DNA from: Bacillota bacterium
GTDB lineage: Bacteria; Bacillota; Clostridia; Christensenellales; QAND01
Direction: 5' to 3'
DNA length: 5,648 bases
NCBI GenBank assembly: GCA_019415425.1
Contig: DXZF01000345.1
Span: 1 to 5,648, forward strand
A program made the position numbers and the translations under genes. The notes under the pieces were generated by a model, which saw only the letters and a list, made by a program, of their open reading frames with translations, did not search any database and was not told the origin of the DNA. Positions within the stretch are counted from its first letter, which is position 1; every line of letters begins with the position of its first letter. This document shows positions 1 through 4,858 of the stretch, piece by piece.

Positions 1-82
1 AATGTCAATACTTTATTTGATTTTTTATAACTTTTTGTGGAGGAAAGTTTCAAAAAATTTTTAAAAAAAGTTGATTTTCCTA
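1..82. other. AT-rich leader upstream of the plus-strand cassette
   Basis: Non-coding stretch with about 20% G+C in its first 60 bases, far below the rest of the window. It contains A- and T-tracts (A6T5A7 around 52-69) just upstream of the -35 box of the promoter at 83-111. A/T runs placed there resemble an UP element that would strengthen RNA polymerase binding; this is inferred from position and composition only. On the minus strand bases 8 to 3 read TTGACA, which could be a -35 box pointing out of the window, but its -10 partner would lie outside. An in-frame GTG at 37 opens a reading frame through this stretch, but it precedes the promoter and is not a credible start. Confidence 0.5.
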
Positions 83-111
83 TTGACTTTATGCGCTGTA
101 TCGCTTATAAT
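83..111 (+). promoter_or_regulatory. Strong vegetative (sigma-A/sigma-70) promoter of the plus-strand cassette
   Basis: The -35 box TTGACT (83-88; 5 of 6 consensus bases) and -10 box TATAAT (106-111; 6 of 6) are separated by exactly 17 bases. Transcription should start near 118, about 42 bases before the ATG at 160. An imperfect dyad lies in the spacer (TTATGCG at 89-95 against CGCTTATAA at 102-110) and could be an operator for the HTH protein encoded downstream; that role is a guess. Confidence 0.85.
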
Positions 112-144
112 ATAAATGTAATCAAGAGGGGCAACCCAAAAGAG

Positions 145-152
145 AAAGAGGT
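145..152 (+). promoter_or_regulatory. Ribosome binding site that fixes the start at 160
   Basis: AAAGAGGT lies 7 bases before the ATG at 160 and is complementary to the 16S rRNA 3' end. Together with the promoter at 83-111 it places the true start at 160, not at the upstream in-frame GTG at 37, which would lie ahead of the promoter. Confidence 0.75.
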
Positions 153-159
153 AGCAAAA

Positions 160-357
160 ATGATCAAGGTTAAAAATGAGTATGGTGTGGAGATCGACTT
201 TGAGGCAGCGGCAATGCTTATGGATGACGACATCCGGGAACAGCTTCACATGGAGGGATTCGATAACGAGCAGGATTTCTTCGACGCATACTGCAAGGCG
301 CACGAAGAAGCTTTCCACGATGAGTTCGAATGTGCAAAGGAGAATCCGGTGTACTAA
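160..357 (+). CDS. Small acidic protein of unknown function, first gene of the cassette
   Basis: This 65-residue protein has 19 Asp/Glu against 5 Lys/Arg, giving a net charge near -14. It has no signal peptide, membrane segment or recognised catalytic motif. Notable segments are KNEYGVEIDFEAAAM (5-19), MDDDIREQLH (21-30) and a second half that looks helical and acidic, FFDAYCKAHEEAFHDEFE (40-57). From memory, similar short proteins recur in phages and mobile elements of gut Firmicutes as hypothetical proteins, but I cannot name a family or function. It sits directly under a strong promoter. Its stop codon TAA shares a base with the ATG of the following HTH gene (TAATG), so the two are co-transcribed and probably translationally coupled. 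High negative charge on a small phage protein fits a DNA-mimic or anti-defence role among other possibilities; this is inference only. That it is a real gene is well supported by promoter, ribosome site and coupling. Confidence 0.82.
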   Translation: MIKVKNEYGVEIDFEAAAMLMDDDIREQLHMEGFDNEQDFFDAYCKAHEEAFHDEFECAKENPVY

Positions 358-545
358 TGTTGATATCGATTGCAGAGTATGCAAAAAAGGTGAATAAGAA
401 CCAGTCTGTAGTCCGCAAGCACTGTATGACCGGCAAATTCAAGACAGCGCAAAAGATCGGACGAAACTGGGTAATCGACAGTGAGGAAGAATACATACAG
501 GAGCGCCGAGAGCGAAAAAAGAAAAAAAATAAGGCCCCGGAGTAA
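357..545 (+). CDS. Small excisionase/MerR-like helix-turn-helix DNA-binding protein
   Basis: This 62-residue protein has the layout of the HTH_17/excisionase-type winged helix. A first helix (ISIAEYAKKV, 3-12) is followed by a recognition helix (NQSVVRKHCMTG, 15-26) and a wing with the usual AQKIGRNWVIDSEE pattern (31-44). A basic tail rich in Lys and Arg (50-59) could add DNA-backbone contacts. The start is chosen at the ATG overlapping the previous stop (TAATG). AAAGGAGA at 336-343 is its likely ribosome site, though 13 bases away, so coupling may matter; the in-frame ATG at 330 precedes that site and is less likely. Possible roles are autoregulator of the cassette, recombination directionality factor or phage regulator. 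No integrase is visible nearby to favour Xis. The last codons run through the terminator of the converging late operon: the A-rich codons for KKKKNK are the antisense of its U-tract, and the TAA lies in the hairpin loop. Confidence 0.85.
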   Translation: MLISIAEYAKKVNKNQSVVRKHCMTGKFKTAQKIGRNWVIDSEEEYIQERRERKKKKNKAPE

Positions 546-555
546 TCCGGGGCCT
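515..555 (-). terminator. Rho-independent terminator of the late operon
   Basis: A perfect 10-bp G+C-rich stem, AGGCCCCGGA (532-541) with TCCGGGGCCT (546-555), encloses a 4-base loop. On the minus strand it is followed by T, A, eight T, C and six T (531 down to 515). It begins 7 bases after the holin stop codon, so it ends the late transcript. On the plus strand no U-tract follows, so it would be at most a weak terminator for the converging cassette, whose last gene it overlaps. Confidence 0.93.
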
Positions 556-562
556 CTGTGCA

Positions 563-829
563 TTATGCGTTATTATCGCGGTTGATGAATTGTGTGAACA
601 GCTGGTGCATACCGGTGGATGCAAGACCACTCGCAAGGCCGCCCAGCAATACTTCTGGCGTGATCATCCAGCCATTGAGCCATGTGTTGATCAACACACC
701 CAATACCGCCATGACAAGCGGGATGAACCGATTGACACCATCGGACGGCACCACGTGCTTGATCACATAGCCTACACACAGGCAGATACCGACCACAAGT
801 AATACAATGTAATCATTCAGGAATTCCAT
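563..829 (-). CDS. Phage holin (Hol44/holin superfamily V-like)
   Basis: This 88-residue hydrophobic protein is predicted to oligomerise in the cytoplasmic membrane and, at a set time, open lesions that release the endolysin. Hydrophobic segments are YIVLLVVGICLCVGYVIKHVV (about 7-27), RFIPLVMAVLGVLINTWLNG (34-53) and a Gly/Ala-rich third stretch PEVLLGGLASGLASTGMHQLF (58-78), ending in a short charged tail NRDNNA. The pattern GICLCVGY, then RFIPLVMAVLGV, then ITPEVLLGGLASGLASTG resembles the phage_holin_5_2 (Hol44) type as I recall it; the subfamily is less certain than the holin call. The start is the ATG at 829, because the strong AAAGGAGGGG lies 5 bases upstream and the alternative GTG at 850 would precede that site. 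It is the last gene of the late operon, after the endolysin, and is separated from the previous gene by a terminator-like hairpin. Confidence 0.88.
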   Translation of the reverse strand: MEFLNDYIVLLVVGICLCVGYVIKHVVPSDGVNRFIPLVMAVLGVLINTWLNGWMITPEVLLGGLASGLASTGMHQLFTQFINRDNNA

Positions 830-834
830 AATTA

Positions 835-844
835 CCCCTCCTTT
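835..844 (-). promoter_or_regulatory. Strong ribosome binding site of the holin gene
   Basis: On the minus strand AAAGGAGGGG lies 5 bases before the ATG at 829. It decides that start against the in-frame GTG at 850, which would place this site inside the coding region. Confidence 0.85.
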
Positions 845-849
845 GCGCA

Positions 850-872
850 CAAAAATAACGCCTTTTGGCGTC
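850..872 (-). terminator. Small terminator-like hairpin between the XhlA-like gene and the holin
   Basis: Read on the minus strand, the TAG stop of the XhlA-like gene is followed at once by ACGCC, loop AAAA, GGCGT (871 to 858). A possible G-U closing pair (872 with 857) extends the stem. TATTTTTG follows. A 5-6 bp stem with a short interrupted T-run is a weak intrinsic terminator or RNA-stability element. Its place just upstream of the holin ribosome site suggests it could lower or delay holin expression relative to the lysin; function is inferred. Confidence 0.55.
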
Positions 873-1183
873 TAAAATCCGATCTTGGCCGCCAGCAGCG
901 CGAGGATTGCCAGCGTCGCCCAGTTGATTACCGTGTCAAGTACGGCCTCCCAACGCCTCTTTGGCTTCTCTTCGATGTGCTTCAGGCGTGCGTCTACGCT
1001 CTCCAGCCGCGCCGCAATACTCTCGATTGTGCTCGTCTGCCGGTTGACCACCTCGCGGATGCCGTCAATCTCGATGCCGTGCCGCTGCACCCTGTCCCGC
1101 AGCTCGTTGCGCTCTTCCTTCGCGTGCTGCATGCGCATCTCGCAGAAGTCGCGGTGCACATAGTTATTCGTCTCCAATTCCAT
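872..1183 (-). CDS. XhlA-like coiled-coil membrane-anchored protein of the lysis cassette
   Basis: This 103-residue protein has a charged, Arg/Glu-rich N-terminal part and a long predicted helix (about 17-72). Hydrophobic residues there are heptad-like (IDGIREVV, IESIAARLESVDARLKHI), consistent with a coiled coil. A basic hinge KPKRRWE (73-79) and one C-terminal membrane segment (VLDTVINWATLAILALLAA, 81-99) complete it. This matches the shape of haemolysin XhlA-type proteins, which assist holin-endolysin lysis in Firmicutes phages, but overall sequence identity to XhlA was not tested. It could alternatively be a holin-like accessory or spanin-like regulator. Its ATG follows the endolysin stop directly (TAGATG). 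Its ribosome site AAGGTGG lies inside the last endolysin codons only 3 bases from the start, so translation is probably coupled to the lysin. Confidence 0.72.
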   Translation of the reverse strand: MELETNNYVHRDFCEMRMQHAKEERNELRDRVQRHGIEIDGIREVVNRQTSTIESIAARLESVDARLKHIEEKPKRRWEAVLDTVINWATLAILALLAAKIGF

Positions 1184-1990
1184 CTACCACCTTGCCCGCT
1201 TGCCGCGCACATCCACGTGCGTGAACGTGCTGTATTTGCCCACACCGCCGTCCGCAAACACCTTGTCCGCAATCTTGTACACTTCGGACGCCGCCATGCC
1301 GGATACCCGGATGTCTGCCGCCGTCGCGACCATATGCTGGCTCTGCTTGGCCCCGTCCACCTTGGCGTTGTAAGCCGGGGTACGGTATCCGCTTACAATC
1401 GTGATTGGCCGATTGCCCACTTCCTTGCGCAGCACTTCCAGCTTGTCCATCAGCCGTTGCAGGTTGACATAGTACTGCTGGGGCACTTCCGTGCCGTCCT
1501 TGCAGCGCCACTCGCTGACCTTGAAGTGCTCCGTTTTGGGTTCAGCGGCGGGCGTCGGCTTCTTCCCGGCATCCAGCGCTGCCCACGTGTCTTTGCCGCA
1601 AATCCCGTCCACAGACAGGCCCACACCCGCCTGATATGCCTCGACAGCTGCCACCGTCTTATCCCCGTACTTGCCGTCGATTGCCCCGCAATCGCAGCCC
1701 GCTGCCGTCAACAACTGCTGGCACTCTGTCACATCAGTGCCCTGCATCAGGGGGCTGGTTTTGCGCAGTGTGCGCCGATTTGTCTGTAGCGCTGCCCACG
1801 TGTTTTTCCCGCAAATTCCGTCCACGACCAACCCTTTGGCCTGCTGGAACGCTTTGCAAGCCGCGACACACTTGTCGCCGTACCGTCCGTCGATTGCGCC
1901 GCAGTCATACCCCGCATCCGTAACAAGCTGCTGGTAGATCGTTACGTCTTGCCCACGCATCAGTGGGCTGGTCTTCTTGAGTGTTTGCAT
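1184..1990 (-). CDS. Endolysin: two peptidoglycan-binding repeats and an M15 family peptidase
   Basis: This 268-residue enzyme is predicted to cut peptide cross-links in the host cell wall at the end of infection. Residues about 5-69 and 76-139 are two PG_binding_1 (PF01471-type) domains, each with the AIDG-x-YGDK, VDGICGK and TWAAL signatures. A Pro/Ala/Lys-rich linker (142-153) leads to a C-terminal Peptidase_M15_3-type domain (about 154-268). There SGYRTPAYNAKVDGAKQSQH, D226 and the TFTHVDVRG end supply the expected zinc ligands H219, D226 and H258. The usual SxHxxGxAxD motif reads SQHMVATAAD, with Ala in place of Gly at 222. Nine cysteines are present, four at matching places in the repeats (30/101, 60/131). 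There is no signal peptide, so release relies on the holin encoded downstream. The start ATG has GGAGGT 6 bases upstream. Cell-wall domains N-terminal to the catalytic domain are a known but less common layout. Confidence 0.95.
   Translation of the reverse strand: MQTLKKTSPLMRGQDVTIYQQLVTDAGYDCGAIDGRYGDKCVAACKAFQQAKGLVVDGICGKNTWAALQTNRRTLRKTSPLMQGTDVTECQQLLTAAGCDCGAIDGKYGDKTVAAVEAYQAGVGLSVDGICGKDTWAALDAGKKPTPAAEPKTEHFKVSEWRCKDGTEVPQQYYVNLQRLMDKLEVLRKEVGNRPITIVSGYRTPAYNAKVDGAKQSQHMVATAADIRVSGMAASEVYKIADKVFADGGVGKYSTFTHVDVRGKRARW
1571..1975 (-). repeat. Tandem duplication encoding the two peptidoglycan-binding domains
   Basis: Two copies of a wall-binding module lie in tandem with a register of 213 bases (71 codons): residues 6-69 and 77-140 of the endolysin. 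At DNA level the 38-base stretches at 1575-1612 and 1788-1825 differ at only about 3 positions, while other parts have diverged more. The duplication keeps frame. Confidence 0.85.
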
Positions 1991-2007
1991 TGTAATACCT
2001 CCAATAA

Positions 2008-2898
2008 TTATGCTGGGTCAATTGAATAGACGAAGCTGCCGTAGAGATAACGATTGCGCGACGTATCGGTAAGGGAGCTCCAATCGCTGAAATACAATGA
2101 ATTGAACCCTTGCTTGTACATCTGCATAGTCGTCCATCCCGATTGTACATATGTGATAATTGGTCCAGTATATCCGGTAGTAAGGACAACTCCCCCATAA
2201 TTCCCGATGGAGGGAAAATCTGGAAGAGAAGATATGCCACCAATGCGCACGGTATTGTCGGCATAACTGCTCAAATCTGTTCCCTGTATCTGTAACTGAA
2301 ATATCACATATACAAGACTTCCGACCCTTGTCCATCTACCAATGTTGCGTACATATGATAGGGATGGTATCTCTTCTTCGCCTGCGCACAAAGTCGGCGT
2401 CCACATCCCTGTCTGTATCAATGGCGTTCCATCTTGCATCTCTATCTCTTGATCTGTATAGATTCTCCATACCGCCGATTGTTGTGCACTGGTCAACCCG
2501 CTTACCGCTGTCTCTGTCACCTGATATGTAGCAAGCGGAATCTCGTACACGTCGCCGCCGGCATTCAGGTCTTCTTGCACAAGGTCGGGCAGCGTCTCCG
2601 CCACCTGCGTTACAATCGATATGGGGGACTGTATGTTGGATAGATCAATGCGAACCAAGACACGCCCCTGCATGGTGCCGGATGTGCTCAATTGCGCGAG
2701 AACGCTCTCGTCCCCCGAGATTGTGAAGAAGCGTCCGCACGCAACGCCCCGACCGTCCGCGATGTTGAGTTGATTATTGCCCGTCAGTGTCACGGTGCAT
2801 CCAGAGATGATGCCGCTGCCCGTGTACAGCTCGCTATACAGCAGCGCATCGTCCAGTGATGTGACCACACCCCCATTGACTTGCTTGAGCTTGATCAT
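2008..2898 (-). CDS. Tail fibre / receptor-binding protein
   Basis: This 296-residue protein lies between the tail hub and the endolysin, the usual place of the tail-tip adhesin. The N-terminal half (about 1-145) has a pattern seen in tail-fibre and baseplate-attachment proteins of Firmicutes phages: YTGSGIISGCTVTLTGNNQL, then the ADGRGVACGRFFTISG stretch (48-62) and several beta strands. This part probably docks to the tail tip. The C-terminal half starts around GMWTPTL (164-170) and is rich in aromatic residues, Ser, Thr and Gly, typical of a beta-sandwich receptor-binding head. DNA of this half is about 45% G+C against about 57% for the N-terminal half, indicating a swapped module. The ATG overlaps the upstream TGA (ATGA) and has AAAGGAGA 8 bases upstream. 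The exact fibre family and the receptor are unknown; no glycosidase motif is visible. Confidence 0.78.
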   Translation of the reverse strand: MIKLKQVNGGVVTSLDDALLYSELYTGSGIISGCTVTLTGNNQLNIADGRGVACGRFFTISGDESVLAQLSTSGTMQGRVLVRIDLSNIQSPISIVTQVAETLPDLVQEDLNAGGDVYEIPLATYQVTETAVSGLTSAQQSAVWRIYTDQEIEMQDGTPLIQTGMWTPTLCAGEEEIPSLSYVRNIGRWTRVGSLVYVIFQLQIQGTDLSSYADNTVRIGGISSLPDFPSIGNYGGVVLTTGYTGPIITYVQSGWTTMQMYKQGFNSLYFSDWSSLTDTSRNRYLYGSFVYSIDPA

Positions 2899-4037
2899 CT
2901 TGTCGATCTCCTTTCAATCAATAATTGCTTCGTGAGGTCGGCGCGCGCGTAACCGAACGTGAGCGTCTTGGCCATCCCGCCAAATTGCACCGCCGTCAGA
3001 ACCGTATCGTATGTCACGCCGCGGAAGATCACGCGTACGGGCTTGCCTATGCTCTCCCGTCCAATGGTGACCAACTTGTCATCCGCCCGCACGGTAATCT
3101 CGATCTCGTGCTGCTCCGCGCGCGGTTGCAATACCTCACGCGCAGCGGCGATGATCTGTTCCGTCGTGATCACCTTGCCCGCATCGAACGTACCTATATC
3201 TGTTATGGTCTGTATAATTGGCAATTGTGCGTTGCTCGTCGACTGCGTCAGCTCCCCGGTTGTCTTGTCCGTATAGACGGTCGGGAAGGAGGTCTGCGAG
3301 TCGCCCGTCTCGCTGTCACGTGTCGTATAGATCACCACGCATGTGTTGTAAGCTTCCCCCGCTGCGGTAAGCATTGCGGTCTTGGCCAACACGTTCTGCG
3401 CGTCACACTCTACGACGACAGTCTGCCCGCGCGGCGGCAGGTCTTCGGCCTCTGTGATGCTGATCTTGACAGATTGCTTTCCCGGGTCGAACGACACCCG
3501 CGTGACTGCACCCGTGTTGTACATCAGATCGCGTGCTACATCAAGCAAGTTGTACGAATTGCCCTTGAAGATGTTAAGTAGCTGCGTATCCGTAGTCACA
3601 ACCCACGACGCCGTGACATCCGTCTCGATCGCCGGGAATGATGCGGGCACACCCCCGTACATGACACGGAACTCTTCTGCAATCAGCCCCGGGATGCTCA
3701 CGATATACGGATTCTCGTTCGGATCCGGGTATGCGTTGACGTAGAAGTTGAATACATCGCGGTCAAGTAACGAGGTCATGGGCTTGATCAGAATCGTTGT
3801 GGTCTGCGCTCCTTCCTGCACGTCATAGACCACGCCTTGCATGATCTCTTGCCCGTCCGCGTCCAACACGCGCGCAAAATTGTACATCTCCGCCCCAATA
3901 ATCCGATCTGCGCAGACAAGCTCCGAAGTCTCCATCGTCAAGCAATCGTCAATGATCGTCGGCGATGCAATGGTTGTCACACCGATGCACGTCAGCGTGG
4001 GAGCGTCGAATAGTTCGAGCCTATACGGTTCTCGCAA
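2895..4037 (-). CDS. Phage baseplate hub / tail-tip protein (Gp37-like or Tal N-terminal type)
   Basis: This 380-residue protein has the length and pattern of the hub proteins that form the ring or plug at the end of a siphovirus tail (ReqiPepy6 Gp37-like or gp27-like Tal core). Seen are an N-terminal strand-rich domain (PYRLELFDAP, then TSELVCADRI and FARVLDADGQEIMQGVVYDV, about 4-73) and a middle insertion domain (about 100-200). A C-terminal hub domain contains ADDKLVTIGRESIGKPVRVI (318-337) and TAVQFGGMAKTLTFGYARADL (348-368). It lacks the extra C-terminal peptidase or lysozyme domain of larger Tal proteins, so wall penetration is not evident here. The start is a TTG at 4037: the excellent GGAGGTGAG lies 5 bases upstream and the next in-frame ATG is 34 codons on. 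It overlaps the Dit stop by 17 bases and its TGA overlaps the receptor-binding protein ATG. The structural role is fairly secure; the exact family is not. Confidence 0.82.
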   Translation of the reverse strand: MREPYRLELFDAPTLTCIGVTTIASPTIIDDCLTMETSELVCADRIIGAEMYNFARVLDADGQEIMQGVVYDVQEGAQTTTILIKPMTSLLDRDVFNFYVNAYPDPNENPYIVSIPGLIAEEFRVMYGGVPASFPAIETDVTASWVVTTDTQLLNIFKGNSYNLLDVARDLMYNTGAVTRVSFDPGKQSVKISITEAEDLPPRGQTVVVECDAQNVLAKTAMLTAAGEAYNTCVVIYTTRDSETGDSQTSFPTVYTDKTTGELTQSTSNAQLPIIQTITDIGTFDAGKVITTEQIIAAAREVLQPRAEQHEIEITVRADDKLVTIGRESIGKPVRVIFRGVTYDTVLTAVQFGGMAKTLTFGYARADLTKQLLIERRSTR

Positions 4038-4848
4038 TCTCTCTCACCTCCACATACGCGTTAATGTCCTCTTGTCCGCTTCCGCTGAACCGGATGGTCG
4101 ATTCACCCGGGGGAAGATAGAGGAACCTACCGGTCGAGAAATCGCTGAGCTGGTACACACTTCGCACCAGTGTGTTATTCGTTGTGTACTCGCCGATCTC
4201 CATGTTCTGCGGGTTGCTGTCAACCACAAGCTTCTGCCCTTCTGGAATGTCTACATTGACCTCGCCCGTCGCGATCACTTCGCCGTTGTGTGTAAGCGAC
4301 CATTGCGGGGCGCTGCATGGCCCCATGATATGCAGCCGGCAGGGCGCATACATGTTGCTGCTATTCTGCACGATGCACGCTGCAACCTCCGTGTCGGCAT
4401 AGGTGTACGGGTATGCATAGTCATATACCTTGCCCGCCCCCGAATCAACCTGCGCCTGCTCAAACGTCTGTGTCCTGTACCACTGGCCGGACGGGGCGAA
4501 GTTGACGGGGCAGATCAGGCGGCCCGATGAACCGATCTCGGACTTGCCAATGCTCTGCATGGTCACATCCTTGTAATACCACGTAGTCCCTTGCGGCTTG
4601 TATCCCAGCGTCATGTCGTCTGTCACGTATGCGACGAACTCGCTGTACTGCTCGTACCCGGCGAATACCATTTCGCCCGCAATGACCGTCTGTGTCTCAT
4701 CGCTTGCGATTGGCACGAATGCGCTCCCCGCTACGATGTATTCGTTGTACACGGTGTATCCGAGCCCGTCAGGGAGGTGGAAGAACGCATCCTTGCGCAT
4801 CAGGTCGAATTCGACGCCCCGTGCGTTGATCAATTTGAACTGCCGCAT
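4021..4848 (-). CDS. Distal tail protein (Dit-like)
   Basis: This 275-residue protein follows the tape measure gene, the standard place of the distal tail protein that closes the tail tube and carries the hub and adhesins. The N terminus (FKLINARGVEFDLMR, then FFHLPDGLGY at 22-31) and the segment KPQGTTWYYKDVTMQSIGKSE (84-104) match the first domain of the siphovirus tail component family (PF05709-type). In the C-terminal part a jelly-roll-like, strand-rich galectin-type domain is likely (CRLHIMGPCSAPQWSL, 170-185; GRFLYLPPGESTIRFSG, 240-256). The start ATG is fixed by a perfect AGGAGG 6 bases upstream, and this site overlaps the tape measure stop codon. Its end overlaps the hub gene by 17 bases. 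It is unlikely to be another tail protein, given length, order and motifs. Confidence 0.88.
   Translation of the reverse strand: MRQFKLINARGVEFDLMRKDAFFHLPDGLGYTVYNEYIVAGSAFVPIASDETQTVIAGEMVFAGYEQYSEFVAYVTDDMTLGYKPQGTTWYYKDVTMQSIGKSEIGSSGRLICPVNFAPSGQWYRTQTFEQAQVDSGAGKVYDYAYPYTYADTEVAACIVQNSSNMYAPCRLHIMGPCSAPQWSLTHNGEVIATGEVNVDIPEGQKLVVDSNPQNMEIGEYTTNNTLVRSVYQLSDFSTGRFLYLPPGESTIRFSGSGQEDINAYVEVREIARTV
4043..4051 (-). promoter_or_regulatory. Ribosome binding site that fixes the TTG start of the hub gene
   Basis: On the minus strand GGAGGTGAG lies 5 bases before TTG at 4037, inside the end of the Dit gene. No ATG or GTG in that frame is near, so this strong site supports the rare start codon. 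Confidence 0.85.
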
Positions 4849-4858
4849 CTGACACCTC

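Noticed and set aside
1..120. Possible attachment site or prophage end in the AT-rich leader
   Set aside because: No tRNA end, integrase gene or second copy of a core repeat is visible, so an att site cannot be supported.
128..137. Small GGG-GCAA-CCC hairpin in the leader of the acidic protein gene, considered as an RNA control element
   Set aside because: The stem is only 3 bp and flanked by unpaired A residues; too weak to claim as a riboswitch or attenuator.
37..159. N-terminal extension of the acidic small protein from an in-frame GTG at 37
   Set aside because: The extension runs through the promoter at 83-111 and is made of A/T-rich low-complexity codons; a good ribosome site and ATG lie at 145-162.
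977..1789. Long plus-strand reading frame (270 codons) antisense to the endolysin and XhlA-like genes
   Set aside because: It is a mirror of the G+C-rich codon pattern of the real genes on the other strand; it has no recognisable domain and crosses a gene boundary.
2925..3581. Plus-strand reading frame of 218 codons antisense to the hub gene
   Set aside because: It lies wholly inside the hub gene, is rich in Arg, Leu and Cys typical of antisense translation, and has no domain pattern.
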